NCBI RefSeq assembly: GCF_027497195.1
Contig: NZ_CP114905.1
Span: forward strand, 6,459,001 to 6,523,000
DNA: 64,000 nucleotides
Direction: 5' to 3'
DNA from: Streptomyces sp. WMMC500
GTDB taxonomy: Bacteria > Actinomycetota > Actinomycetes > Streptomycetales > Streptomycetaceae
The position numbers and the translations under genes were made by a program. Position 1 is the first letter of the stretch. Every line of letters starts with the position of its first letter. The notes below the pieces were generated by a model. The model searched no databases and was not told the origin of the DNA. It saw only the letters and a list, made by a program, of their open reading frames with translations. Shown piece by piece: positions 8,402-19,549 of this stretch.

Positions 8402-8430
8402 ACGGCCGGGCCCGGCAACGGCCCGGCCGT
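8402..8430 (+). terminator. Intrinsic terminator-like hairpin
   Basis: An 11-bp perfect GC-rich stem (ACGGCCGGGCC with its complement) encloses a 7-base loop, 50 bases after the last phage gene. There is no T-run, as is common in Streptomyces. It would insulate mreB from prophage transcription. Confidence 0.65.
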
Positions 8431-8591
8431 TGCGCTGTCCGGGCGCTGTCCTGGCAAGATCCTTGCGGTACGCCGTGCGGGTCATCTCTGCATGTGCGCT
8501 TCTGATCGGTAGGGTTACATGGAGCGCACACACGCAGAGGGATCTACGGCCGCTGTGACCTGCAAGGATGTTGGTACAGGTGAGTAACAGT

Positions 8592-9611
8592 ATGTCTTTC
8601 ATCGGCCGTGACATGGCCGTCGACCTTGGGACCGCCAACACGCTGGTGTACGTCAGAGGCCGGGGCATCGTGCTGAACGAGCCGTCGGTCGTGGCCATCA
8701 ACACCAACACCGGCGGGATCCTCGCGGTCGGCGCCGAGGCGAAGAAGATGATCGGCCGCACCCCGGGCAACATCGTCGCGGTGCGTCCGCTGAAGGACGG
8801 CGTCATCGCCGACTTCGAGATCACGGAACGGATGCTGCGCTACTTCATCCTGAAGATCCACAAGCGCCGCTACCTCGCCCGCCCGCGCGTCGTGGTCTGC
8901 GTCCCCTCGGGCATCACGGGAGTCGAGCGCCGCGCGGTCATCGAGGCCTCGACCCAGGCGGGCGCGCGCCAGGTGCACATCATCGAGGAGCCCATGGCCG
9001 CGGCGATCGGCTCCGGGCTGCCGGTGCACGAGGCGACGGGGAACATGGTCGTGGACATCGGCGGCGGCACCACCGAGGTCGCGGTGATCTCCCTCGGCGG
9101 CATCGTCACCGCGCAGTCCATCCGGGTCGCCGGGGACGAGCTGGACAACGCGATCATCCAGCACATCAAGAAGGAGTACAGCCTCCTGCTCGGCGAGCGC
9201 ACCGCCGAGATGATCAAGATCACCATCGGCTCCGCGTACGACACCGACCGGGACGAGCACACCGAGATCCGCGGCCGGGACCTGGTCAGCGGGCTGCCGA
9301 AGACGGTCGTGATCTCCTCGGCCGAGGTGCGCAAGGCCATGGAGGAGCCGCTCAACGCGATCGTCGACGCGGTCAAGACGACGCTCGACAAGTGCCCGCC
9401 GGAGCTGTCCGGCGACATCATGGACCGCGGCATCGTGCTCACCGGGGGCGGCGCGCTGCTGGCCGGCCTCGACGAGCGGCTGCGGCACGAGACGGGGATG
9501 CCGATCCACCTCGCAGAGGAGCCGCTCGACTCCGTCGCGCTCGGCTCCGGCAAGTGCGTCGAGGAGTTCGAGGCGCTGCAGCAGGTGCTGGACGCACAAC
9601 CGCGCCGCTAG
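8592..9611 (+). CDS. mreB: Actin-like cell-shape and sporulation protein MreB
   Basis: MreB polymerises under the membrane; in streptomycetes it mainly organises spore wall synthesis rather than hyphal growth. The 339-residue product is of normal length. It carries the actin-fold nucleotide signatures: phosphate-1 [11 protein letters not shown] near residue 10, phosphate-2 [16 protein letters not shown] near residue 155, and the adenosine motif [11 protein letters not shown] near 285. I chose ATG 8592 (GGTGAG upstream); an in-frame ATG at 8568 is possible. mreC follows after 56 bases, then mreD, PBP2 and rodA. Confidence 0.95.
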   Translation: MSFIGRDMAVDLGTANTLVYVRGRGIVLNEPSVVAINTNTGGILAVGAEAKKMIGRTPGNIVAVRPLKDGVIADFEITERMLRYFILKIHKRRYLARPRVVVCVPSGITGVERRAVIEASTQAGARQVHIIEEPMAAAIGSGLPVHEATGNMVVDIGGGTTEVAVISLGGIVTAQSIRVAGDELDNAIIQHIKKEYSLLLGERTAEMIKITIGSAYDTDRDEHTEIRGRDLVSGLPKTVVISSAEVRKAMEEPLNAIVDAVKTTLDKCPPELSGDIMDRGIVLTGGGALLAGLDERLRHETGMPIHLAEEPLDSVALGSGKCVEEFEALQQVLDAQPRR

Positions 9612-9667
9612 CCCGCAAGTCCGCACCACCCAAGCCCCAGACACCCAGGAAGGCGCTTCGGAAGCAC

Positions 9668-10732
9668 GTGAGGGACACACGAGAGAGCCGGGTCCTGCTC
9701 CTGCTGCTCATCACCATCTCGTTCGCGCTGATCACGGTGGACATCCGGGGCGGGGACGACTCTCCCCTGGACGCCACGAAGCGGGGGGCCGCGGCGGCGC
9801 TGGGGCCCGTCGAGAACGGCGTCGCCACGGTGGTCGACCCGGTGGGCAACGCGATCGAGGCGGTCCGCGAGTCCGGGGACAGGCACGACCGGATCGCCGA
9901 GCTGCAGCGGCAGAACGCCGAGCTGAAACAGCGGCTGGGCAGCGACGACCGCAACCGCGCCCGGGCCGCCGAGCTGGACAAGATCCTGGGCACCGCGGGC
10001 GCCGGCCGGTACGGGATCAAGGGCGCCCAGGTCATCGCCATAGGAGCGGCCCAGGGCCTGTCCTGGACCGTGACCATCGACGCCGGCTCCCGCGACGGCC
10101 TGGAGCGGGACATGACCGTGCTGAACGGCGACGGCCTCGTCGGCCGCATCACCACCGTCGGCCCGTCCACCGCCACCGTGCTGCTCGCCAACGACCCCGA
10201 GTTCACCGTCGGCACCCGGCTGGAGAAGACCAGCGAGCTGGGCTTCGCCACCGGCCAGGGCGACCGGCCCATGAAGGTCGAGCTGCTCAACGGCAAGCTG
10301 AAGGTGGCCAAGGGCGACCGGCTGGTGACCTTCGGCTCCCGGGGCTCCCGGCCGTTCGTGCCGGGCGTGCCGATAGGAGTCGTCTCGTCGGTCGAGCCGG
10401 TCGGCGACGTCACCCGCACCGTGTACGTCGAGCCGTACGCCTCGTTCACCCGGCTCGACATCGTAGGAGTCGTCGTCCAGCCGCCCCGCGACGACCCGCG
10501 CGACGCGGTGCTGCCACCCGAGCCGAAGGCCACGCCGACGCCGACCGTCACCGTCACCGTCCCCCTGGGCGGCGAGGACGCGGCGGACGGCGGGGCGGAC
10601 GCCGGGGCCGGGACCGACGCAGGTACCGACGCCGGTACGGACACCGGTGCCGGCGTCGGAGCCGGGGAGGACCCGGCCGGCGATCCCGCCGCAGGGGGCC
10701 CCGCGGCCGGAGAGGACGGGCTGACCCCATGA
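9668..10732 (+). CDS. mreC: Cell shape-determining protein MreC
   Basis: MreC is a membrane-anchored scaffold that couples MreB to the wall-synthesis enzymes. The 354-residue protein has a single N-terminal membrane segment (LLLLLITISFALI), then a coiled coil (RIAELQRQNAELKQRLG, about residues 75-95) and the beta-barrel MreC domain (about 110-275). The C-terminal ~80 residues are a Pro/Thr and Gly/Ala/Asp-rich extension with repeated DAGTDAGT units, probably disordered outside the membrane. The GTG start at 9668 follows GGAAG; earlier in-frame starts would overlap mreB. Confidence 0.92.
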   Translation: MRDTRESRVLLLLLITISFALITVDIRGGDDSPLDATKRGAAAALGPVENGVATVVDPVGNAIEAVRESGDRHDRIAELQRQNAELKQRLGSDDRNRARAAELDKILGTAGAGRYGIKGAQVIAIGAAQGLSWTVTIDAGSRDGLERDMTVLNGDGLVGRITTVGPSTATVLLANDPEFTVGTRLEKTSELGFATGQGDRPMKVELLNGKLKVAKGDRLVTFGSRGSRPFVPGVPIGVVSSVEPVGDVTRTVYVEPYASFTRLDIVGVVVQPPRDDPRDAVLPPEPKATPTPTVTVTVPLGGEDAADGGADAGAGTDAGTDAGTDTGAGVGAGEDPAGDPAAGGPAAGEDGLTP

Positions 10733-11448
10733 GGCACGTGAACCGCGTTCTGCTCTGCGCCACGCTGCTGGTGACCGCCCTCGTCTTCCAGGTCACCGTG
10801 CTCGCCCGGCTCCATCTGCCCGGCGCCGTGCCCGATCTGACGCTCCTCGTCGTCCTCGCCCTCGCGATGGTCTACGGCCACGTCGGCGGCGCGCTCGTCG
10901 GCTTCACCGGCGGCCTGCTCGCCGACATCGCACCGCCCGCCGACCACGCCGTGGGCCGCTACGCCCTCGTGCTCGCCGTCATCGGCTACCTCGCCGGGCT
11001 CATCAAGCCCGAGTCCGGCCAGGTGCGTACCGCGGCGGGCCCGATGATGGTCGTCGGCTGCGCCGCCGTCGGCTCCACGCTGCTGTACGCGGGCGTCGGC
11101 GCCCTCGTCGGCGAGGGCTCGGTGCGCGGCGTGGGCCTGGGCAACCTGGTCTTCACCGCCGCGATCTACGACCTGCTGCTCGCCCCGTTCACCGTCCCGC
11201 TGGTGATGGCGCTGGCCCGCAGGGCCGACCGCGACACGACCGCCGAGGCCGCGGAGACCGCCACCGGCGGCACGGCCTCCGGCGACTCCGCGTACCGCTG
11301 GCTGGCCGGCGGCACCGCCAGCCGCGCCGCCGTCAGGCGCGCCCGCTCCTACGGCCGCGGCGGCATCGGCCGGCAGCGCGGCAACCTGTTCGGCCCCAAG
11401 TCCAAATCCGCCAAGGCCACCCGCATCAAAGGGGTGAAGCGGCTGTGA
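10729..11448 (+). CDS. mreD: Rod shape-determining protein MreD
   Basis: This 239-residue integral membrane protein overlaps mreC by ATGA. Hydrophobic segments at about residues 5-25, 30-50, 60-80, 95-115 and 135-160 fit the five to six helices of MreD, the membrane partner of MreC. After about residue 165 there is a basic, Arg/Ser/Lys-rich cytoplasmic tail of some 70 residues that is longer than in typical rods. It overlaps the PBP2 gene start (GTGA). Confidence 0.9.
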   Translation: MRHVNRVLLCATLLVTALVFQVTVLARLHLPGAVPDLTLLVVLALAMVYGHVGGALVGFTGGLLADIAPPADHAVGRYALVLAVIGYLAGLIKPESGQVRTAAGPMMVVGCAAVGSTLLYAGVGALVGEGSVRGVGLGNLVFTAAIYDLLLAPFTVPLVMALARRADRDTTAEAAETATGGTASGDSAYRWLAGGTASRAAVRRARSYGRGGIGRQRGNLFGPKSKSAKATRIKGVKRL

Positions 11449-13532
11449 CCAACATCCCCGAGACCGGCAAGTCCACCCGGGTCACCGTCCGGCTCGTCGC
11501 GATTCAGGTGCTCGTGCTCTCGCTGCTGCTGACCCTCGGCGGCCGGCTGTGGTACCTGCAGATCCGCAACGGCCAGGAGTACGAGGAGGAGGCCGCAGGC
11601 AACCACGTCCAGCAGGTCATCGAGCCCGCCGTCCGCGGCTCCATCCTCGACTCCCGCGGCGAGCCGCTCGCCGACAACGAGACCCGCCTCGTGGTCTCCG
11701 CCAGCCGCACCGACCTGATGCGGATGGAGGACGAGGGCGAAGCGATACTGACCAAGCTCGCCGGCGTGCTCGGCATGAAGCCCAGGACCGTGATGGAGCG
11801 GGTCCGGCTCTGCGACGCCGAGACCCCCAAGCCGTGCTGGAACGGCTCCCCCTACCAGCCCATCCCCATCACCGACGAGGCCACCGCCCGCCAGGCGCTG
11901 CAGATCCGCGAGCGCGAGGAGGAGTTCCCCGGCATCACCGCGGAGCCCACCGCCGTCCGCCGCTACGGCGCGCCGAACGAGGCGAACACCGCGCAGGTGC
12001 TCGGCTATCTCTCCCCGGTCACCGACGAGGAGATCGCCGCTGCCGAGGACAGCGACAACCCGCTGCTGCGCACCGACCAGATCGGCCGCTCCGGCCTGGA
12101 GCGCTCCTACGACTCCGAGCTGCGCGGCCAGGCCGGCGTGACGAGCTACCGCGTCGACAAGCTCGGACGGGTGATAGGGGAGGCCGACAAGCAGCCCGGG
12201 ACGCCCGGCTCCAACCTGGTCACGAGCATCGACTCGCGGGTGCAGGCGCTGGCCGAGAAGGAGCTGGACAAGGCGATGAAGGCGGCGCGCACCCAGTTCG
12301 ACGACAACACCGGCACGAACTACAAGGCGGACTCCGGCGCGATGGTGGTGATGGAGGCCGACACCGGCCGCATCGTCGCCATGGCCTCCAACCCGACGTA
12401 CGACCCGAACGACTGGGTCGGCGGCATCGACGCCGGCACGTACAAGAAGCTGACCGGCAAGAAGGCCAACTACCCGCTGCTGAACCGGGCGATCCAGGGC
12501 CAGTCGGCCCCCGGCTCGATCTTCAAGCCGATCCCGACGACGGCCGCGGTCAACGCCGGCTACGACTTCGACGGCAGCTACGAGTGCAGCAGCGACTACA
12601 GCATCGGCGGCCAGGTCTTCAAGAACTTCGAGTCGCAGAGCTACGGCGCCATCGGCCTCGGCCGCGCGCTGGAGGTCTCCTGCGACACGGTCTACTACCG
12701 GCTCGCGCACCAGGAGTGGCTGAACGACGGCGGCAACAAGCCGAAGAAGAAGCCCGACGACTGGTTCTACAAGACCGCGCACCAGTTCGGCCTCGGCGCG
12801 GAGACCGGCGTCGACCTGCCCAACGAGGTCACCGGCCGGGTGCCCGACCGGCAGTGGAAGAAGGACTACTGGCGGGCCAACAAGGACGCCTGGTGCAAGC
12901 AGGGCAAGCAGGACGGCGACTACGCCGAGCGCATCGCGTACGAGAACTGCCTGGAAGGCATGCGGATGCGCGCCGGTGACTCCGTCAACTACTCCATCGG
13001 CCAGGGCGACACGCTCGTCACCCCGATACAGATGGCGACGATGTACGCCGCGATCGCCAACGGCGGCACGCTGTACGACCCGACCGTCGGCAAGGCCGTC
13101 ATCAGCGCCGACGGCAAGAAGATCGACATGATCGAGCCGAAGTCGCACGGCAAGCTGCCGCTGGACAAGGCCACGCACGCCGCCATGAACGACGCGCTCG
13201 CGGGCGTCGCGACCCGGGGCACCGCCGCCTGGCGGTTCACCGGCTGGCCGCAGGACGAGATCCCGATGCACGCGAAGACGGGCACCGCCGAGGTCTACGG
13301 CAAGCAGACGACGTCGTGGTTCGCGACGTACACCGAGGAATACGCGATCGTCATGACCATGTCCCAGGGCGGCACCGGCTCCGGCGCCTCGGCGCCCGCG
13401 GTCCGCGCCGTGTACGACGCGCTGTACGGCGTCGGCAAGGGCGGCGGCATCGACCCGAAGAAGGCGCTGCTGCCGAAGCCGGAGAAGGACCTGCCGAAGA
13501 TCTCGCCGGACGGCAGGATCGAGGCACGATGA
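11445..13532 (+). CDS. mrdA: Penicillin-binding protein 2 (class B transpeptidase)
   Basis: This 695-residue enzyme cross-links peptidoglycan together with RodA. One N-terminal membrane helix (LVAIQVLVLSLLLTLGG) precedes the dimerisation region. The transpeptidase domain shows the active-site SxxK (SAPGSIFKPI), the SCD variant of SxN (EVSCDTVYY) and KTG (HAKTGTAEVYG). The GTG start at 11445 overlaps mreD by four bases and the stop overlaps rodA (ATGA), which points to coupled translation of the MreB-associated elongation complex used in spore wall formation. Confidence 0.93.
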   Translation: MTNIPETGKSTRVTVRLVAIQVLVLSLLLTLGGRLWYLQIRNGQEYEEEAAGNHVQQVIEPAVRGSILDSRGEPLADNETRLVVSASRTDLMRMEDEGEAILTKLAGVLGMKPRTVMERVRLCDAETPKPCWNGSPYQPIPITDEATARQALQIREREEEFPGITAEPTAVRRYGAPNEANTAQVLGYLSPVTDEEIAAAEDSDNPLLRTDQIGRSGLERSYDSELRGQAGVTSYRVDKLGRVIGEADKQPGTPGSNLVTSIDSRVQALAEKELDKAMKAARTQFDDNTGTNYKADSGAMVVMEADTGRIVAMASNPTYDPNDWVGGIDAGTYKKLTGKKANYPLLNRAIQGQSAPGSIFKPIPTTAAVNAGYDFDGSYECSSDYSIGGQVFKNFESQSYGAIGLGRALEVSCDTVYYRLAHQEWLNDGGNKPKKKPDDWFYKTAHQFGLGAETGVDLPNEVTGRVPDRQWKKDYWRANKDAWCKQGKQDGDYAERIAYENCLEGMRMRAGDSVNYSIGQGDTLVTPIQMATMYAAIANGGTLYDPTVGKAVISADGKKIDMIEPKSHGKLPLDKATHAAMNDALAGVATRGTAAWRFTGWPQDEIPMHAKTGTAEVYGKQTTSWFATYTEEYAIVMTMSQGGTGSGASAPAVRAVYDALYGVGKGGGIDPKKALLPKPEKDLPKISPDGRIEAR

Positions 13533-14728
13533 CGGCGACCGACGGGTACTCGGTCCGGCGCTTCACCCCCGAGCTGGGCACGTGGGGCAAGCTGACCGCG
13601 CGCGACTCGCTGGTGCGCCGGCTGGACTGGATGCTGATGCTCTCCGGTCTCGCGCTGTCCGTCGTCGGCACCGCGCTCGTCTGGTCCGCGACCCGCAACC
13701 GCGACGACCTCACCGGCGGCGACCCGTACTTCTTCGTGACAAGGCACGCGATCTTCACCACGGTCGGCATCGCGCTGATGGCCGCCACCGTCTGGGTGGG
13801 CCACCGCACGCTGCGCGGGGTGGTGCCGGTGCTGTACGGGCTGTCGCTGATGCTCGTCGCCATGGTGCTCAGCCCGCTGGGCAGCACCATCAACGGCTCC
13901 CGCGCCTGGCTCGACCTCGGCGGCGGCTTCACGGTCCAGCCGGCCGAGTTCACCAAGATCACGATCATCCTGGGGATGGCGATGATCCTGGCCGCCCGGG
14001 TCGACGCGGGTGACCGCCAGTACCCCGACCACCGCACCGTCGTCCAGGCCCTCGGCATGGCCGCGGTGCCCATCGGGATCGTCGTGCTGATGCCGGACCT
14101 CGGCTCGGCGATGGTGCTGACGGCGATCGTGTTGGGCGTGCTGCTTGCCTCCGGCGCGTCGAACCGCTGGGTGCTGGGCCTGGTGCTGGCCGGCGTCAGC
14201 GGCGCGGCGCTGGTCGTCTCGCTGGGCATGCTCGACGAGTACCAGGTCAACCGCTTCGCGGCCTTCGCCAACCCGGCGCTCGACCCGGCCGGCGTCGGCT
14301 ACAACACCAACCAGGCCCGTATCGCCATCGGCTCCGGCGGGGCCACCGGCAAGGGCCTGGGCGAGGGCAGCCAGACGACGGGCCAGTTCGTGCCCGAGCA
14401 GCAGACCGACTTCATCTTCACGGTGGCCGGCGAGGAGCTGGGCTTCGTGGGCGCGGGGCTCATCCTGCTGCTGCTCGGCGTGATGCTGTGGCGCGCGTGC
14501 CGGATCGCGCGGGACGCCAGCGACCTGTACGGCACGATCGTCGCGGCGGGCGTGGTGGCGTGGTTCGCGTTCCAGTCCTTCGAGAACATCGGGATGACGC
14601 TCGGCATCATGCCGGTGGCGGGTCTGCCGCTGCCGTTCGTGAGCTACGGCGGCTCGTCGATGTTCGCGGTGTGGATCGCGGTGGGACTGCTGCAGTCCAT
14701 CAAGGCGCAGCGGCCGCTGTCCGCCTGA
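13529..14728 (+). CDS. rodA: SEDS-family glycosyltransferase RodA
   Basis: RodA polymerises glycan strands from lipid II and works with the PBP2 encoded just upstream. The 399-residue protein has about ten membrane helices and the SEDS signatures: WLDLGGGFTVQPAEFTKI near residue 130, LLMPDLGSAMVL-like phrase near 190, and QQTDFIFTVAGEELGFVGA near 290, with a closing FVSYGGSS. It begins in an ATGA overlap with the PBP2 gene and ends the mre operon. Confidence 0.93.
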   Translation: MTATDGYSVRRFTPELGTWGKLTARDSLVRRLDWMLMLSGLALSVVGTALVWSATRNRDDLTGGDPYFFVTRHAIFTTVGIALMAATVWVGHRTLRGVVPVLYGLSLMLVAMVLSPLGSTINGSRAWLDLGGGFTVQPAEFTKITIILGMAMILAARVDAGDRQYPDHRTVVQALGMAAVPIGIVVLMPDLGSAMVLTAIVLGVLLASGASNRWVLGLVLAGVSGAALVVSLGMLDEYQVNRFAAFANPALDPAGVGYNTNQARIAIGSGGATGKGLGEGSQTTGQFVPEQQTDFIFTVAGEELGFVGAGLILLLLGVMLWRACRIARDASDLYGTIVAAGVVAWFAFQSFENIGMTLGIMPVAGLPLPFVSYGGSSMFAVWIAVGLLQSIKAQRPLSA

Positions 14729-14747
14729 CCGCGGCCGGAGCGGCGCG

Positions 14748-14774
14748 GCCCCGGCGGCGGTACGGAGCCGGGGC
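14748..14774 (+). terminator. Possible terminator between rodA and the doxX-like gene
   Basis: An 8-bp stem (GCCCCGGC with GCCGGGGC) with an 11-base loop lies 20 bases after rodA, between two convergent genes, so it could serve both strands. Confidence 0.45.
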
Positions 14775-14806
14775 GGCGTTCTCGGCGCGGGCCCGGCGCA
14801 CCCGCG

Positions 14807-15370
14807 TCACCACCGCCGCAGGAGCAGCACGGCCGCCGCCGCGACCACCCCCAGCAGCACCGCCCCCACCCCGGCCGCGAGCCGCCCGCCGCGCAGCGCC
14901 CCCCGCGCACCGTCCACGGAGACCTGCCCCGCCCCGGTCAGCGCGAGCGCCACGCCCGCCGCGCACAGCAGGACCTCGTACTCGATGCCCCGTGGATCCG
15001 CCGCCGCGATCGGGCCGCTCCAGTCGAAGCCCCACTTGACGGCCACCGCGTTGATCATCACGCCGATCACCGAGGCGGCCGCCAACGGGGTGAGGAAGCC
15101 GGCGACCAGCGCGACCCCGCCGACGATCTCGCTCAGCCCCAGCACCCAGGTCATCGTCCGCTCGGCGGGGTAGCCGGCCGCGGCCAGGGTCGCCGCCGTC
15201 GGGTCGAACCCGGCGCCGCCGAACCAGCCGAGGAGCTTCTGCGCGCCGTGCCCCGCCATGACGACGCCGGCCGCAGCCCGCAGCACCAGCAGCCCGGCGT
15301 CGACACCGGTCACGCCCTCCCTGACGTCCTCGGCGTAGCTGATGACGGGGATGGTGCGCGTCTGGGTCAT
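14807..15370 (-). CDS. DoxX family membrane protein
   Basis: This 187-residue protein has four or five hydrophobic helices. The DoxX-like stretch GLLVLRAAAGVVMAGHGAQKLLGWFGG is near residue 28, followed by GLSEIVGGVALVAGFLTPLAA. DoxX proteins are small membrane proteins often tied to redox or thiol stress; the exact role here is unknown. An extra C-terminal helix (GVGAVLLGVVAAAAVLLLRRW) goes beyond the core domain. It is transcribed against rodA and divergently from the CYTH-CHAD gene. Confidence 0.8.
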   Translation of the reverse strand: MTQTRTIPVISYAEDVREGVTGVDAGLLVLRAAAGVVMAGHGAQKLLGWFGGAGFDPTAATLAAAGYPAERTMTWVLGLSEIVGGVALVAGFLTPLAAASVIGVMINAVAVKWGFDWSGPIAAADPRGIEYEVLLCAAGVALALTGAGQVSVDGARGALRGGRLAAGVGAVLLGVVAAAAVLLLRRW

Positions 15371-15485
15371 GGGCGGGCTCCTTGTCGTTCTGGGCGCGAC
15401 GCTAGGACACCCCCGGAACCCTCGCCACCCGGCTCCTCCCGTGATCCGGCACCGCGCACCTCATGACCAAACGCCCCGACGCGGC

Positions 15486-15491
15486 TAAATT
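15486..15491 (+). promoter_or_regulatory. Candidate -10 box, leaderless start of the CYTH-CHAD gene
   Basis: TAAATT matches TANNNT and is separated by six bases from ATG 15498, so the transcript likely begins at the start codon. Confidence 0.5.
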
Positions 15492-15497
15492 CGATTC

Positions 15498-17120
15498 ATG
15501 GTGGACACGGTGCGCGAGATCGAGCGGAAGTACGAGGCCACGGCGGGTGCCCGCGAGCTCCCCCCGCTGCCGGACCTGACGGGCGTCGAGGGCGTCACGG
15601 CGGTGATCGACCAGGGGACCGCCCTGCTCGACGCCGTCTACTACGACACCGCCGGCCGCCGGCTGGCGGCCGACGGCATCACCCTGCGCCGCCGCACGGG
15701 CGGCGAGGACGCGGGCTGGCACCTGAAGCTGCCGGTGGCGGCCGGCGTACGCGACGAGGTGCGCGCCCCGCTCGGCGAGGACATCCCGCGCCGCCTCACG
15801 GCACTCGTCCGATCCCGTACGCGTGACGCGGAGCTGGCGCCCGTGGTCCGCATCCGCTCGGAGCGGGACGTCCACCAACTGCTCGGCACGGACGGCGAAC
15901 CGGTCGCGGAGGTCTCCGTCGACCGGGTGACCGCGGAGCGCCCGGAGACGGGGGCGACGGCGCAGTGGGCCGAGGTGGAGGCCGAGCTGAGCCCCGGGGG
16001 AGACCCGGCGCTGCTGGACGCGGTGGAGGCGGCGCTGACCGGGGCCGGGCTGCGGCGGTCGGCGGCGGGGTCGAAGCTGGCGCGGGCGCTGGAGGAGACG
16101 GACGAGAAGGCGGGGAAGAAGGCGAAGGACGGCAAGAAAACGAAGAACGGGAAGGACGGCAAGAGCAGCAAGAGCGGCAAGGACGGCAAGGACGGCAAGA
16201 AGAAGTCGGCCGGCAAGAAGAAGACCGCCGACAACAAGCCCGCGAAGCCCCCGAAGCCCGCCGCCCGCCCCGCCGGCGACGTCGTCCTCGACTACGTCCG
16301 CAAGCAGATCACCGCCCTCATCGAGCTGGACCCCGCCGTCCGCCGCGACCAGCCCGACGCCGTCCACCAGATGCGCGTGGCCAGCCGCCGCCTGCGCAGC
16401 ACGTTCCGCAGCTACCGCGCCGTGCTCGACCGGACCCGCACCGACCCGCTGTCCGGCGAACTGCGCTGGCTGGCCGGTGAACTCGGCGTCGACCGCGACC
16501 GCGAGGTGCTCACCGAGCGGATCCACGCCGGCCTCGGGGAGCTGGAGCGCCCCCTCCTCCTCGGCCCCGTCCGCGGCCGGCTGCGCATCTGGTCCACCGC
16601 CCGCCGCACCGGCTCCCGGCGCCGTGTCGTCGCCCTGCTCGACGGCCGCCGCTACCTCACCCTGCTCGACGACCTCGACGACGTCCTCGCCCACCCGCCG
16701 CTGCGCCCGGCCGCCGACCGCCCCGCCGAGCCCGTGCTCCGCAAGGCCGTCGACCGGCAGTACCGGCGCTTCGCCGGACACCTCCAGGAGACCTTCGACC
16801 TCGCGCCGGGCCCCGACCGCGACACCGCCATCCACGAGACCCGCAAGGCCGCCAAGCGCACGCGCTACGCCGCCGAGGTCGCCCGCCCCGTCCTCGGCCG
16901 GGAGGCCAAGGACGTCACGTCCCTGATGCGCGAGGTCCAGGATCTGCTGGGCGACTACCAGGACGGCGTGGTGGCGCGCGCCGCGCTGCGCGAGATCGCG
17001 GTGCAGGCGCAGGCCGCGGGGGAGCCCTCGTTCACGTACGGCATCCTCTACGCGCGCGAGGAGGCGCGCGCGGCGGAGCTGCGCGACCGGCTGCCGCGGC
17101 TGTCGCGGAAACACCTCTGA
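15498..17120 (+). CDS. CYTH and CHAD domain protein
   Basis: This 540-residue protein joins two phosphate-related domains. The N-terminal CYTH domain has the hallmark ExExK (EIERKYE, residues 6-12) and other basic/acidic strands of triphosphate tunnel enzymes. The C-terminal CHAD domain (about 260-540) has His/Arg/Lys-rich helices, for example VHQMRVASRRLRS and IHETRKAAKRTRYAAE. CHAD is known to bind polyphosphate, so the protein may hydrolyse or sense it. Between them, residues about 195-255 form a Lys/Gly-rich low-complexity linker made of repeated KDGK/NGKDGK units. The start is probably leaderless. Confidence 0.85.
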   Translation: MVDTVREIERKYEATAGARELPPLPDLTGVEGVTAVIDQGTALLDAVYYDTAGRRLAADGITLRRRTGGEDAGWHLKLPVAAGVRDEVRAPLGEDIPRRLTALVRSRTRDAELAPVVRIRSERDVHQLLGTDGEPVAEVSVDRVTAERPETGATAQWAEVEAELSPGGDPALLDAVEAALTGAGLRRSAAGSKLARALEETDEKAGKKAKDGKKTKNGKDGKSSKSGKDGKDGKKKSAGKKKTADNKPAKPPKPAARPAGDVVLDYVRKQITALIELDPAVRRDQPDAVHQMRVASRRLRSTFRSYRAVLDRTRTDPLSGELRWLAGELGVDRDREVLTERIHAGLGELERPLLLGPVRGRLRIWSTARRTGSRRRVVALLDGRRYLTLLDDLDDVLAHPPLRPAADRPAEPVLRKAVDRQYRRFAGHLQETFDLAPGPDRDTAIHETRKAAKRTRYAAEVARPVLGREAKDVTSLMREVQDLLGDYQDGVVARAALREIAVQAQAAGEPSFTYGILYAREEARAAELRDRLPRLSRKHL

Positions 17121-17154
17121 GCAGCGCGAAGAGGGGCACGTGCCGGGCGCGCGC

Positions 17155-17160
17155 TACGCT
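17155..17160 (+). promoter_or_regulatory. Candidate -10 box upstream of the radical SAM gene
   Basis: TACGCT fits TANNNT. The predicted start of transcription lies near 17167, which is after the in-frame ATG at 17163. This argues for translation from ATG 17211 instead. Confidence 0.4.
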
Positions 17161-17210
17161 GAATGGCCACCCGCGTACGTATCACAGGACCGCCGAGGAC
17201 AGCTTTCCCG

Positions 17211-19178
<1,968 letters not shown>

Positions 19179-19180
19179 GG

Positions 19181-19366
19181 GTGGACGAGGCCGTACAGCG
19201 GTTGGCGGACGCTCTGGCCGAGGCGAGCGAGAACGAGGTAGCCGCTGCCCTCCGCACGGTGGGCATGCCCGCGCCGCGACAGCCGACGGTCCAGGAGGCC
19301 CCGAGAACGCCTCTGCCGCCTCCTGGAGGCTCGTCGGACATCCACTGTGAGGTCGAGTGGGTGTGA
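19181..19366 (+). CDS. Small hypothetical protein at the left end of the element
   Basis: GTG at 19181 begins two bases after the stop of the extended radical SAM gene and gives 61 residues (VDEAVQRLADALAEASENEVAAAL, then a Pro-rich middle and DIHCEVEWV at the end). The helical start and Pro-rich centre match no family I know. It could be translated by coupling to the host transcript. Confidence 0.45.
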   Translation: MDEAVQRLADALAEASENEVAAALRTVGMPAPRQPTVQEAPRTPLPPPGGSSDIHCEVEWV

Positions 19367-19549
19367 AGGGGCGGGCAGGCGCCTGAGGGCGTTGTGCCGG
19401 CTCGGCGGCGCGTGCCGTGCTGCCCTCGTGCCCTCGTGCCACGGCTCTTCCCTCTGTACGGTCTGAGGGGTGTCCGGCGCACGTCGGGTTGGTCACCCGT
19501 AGGGCGTGTGCCGGTTGATCGCACACGTACTAGGGGAGCTGGTTCCGGC

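Noticed and set aside
8352..8591. Prophage attachment site next to mreB
   Set aside because: No repeated core can be identified without the left end of the prophage, which is outside the window.
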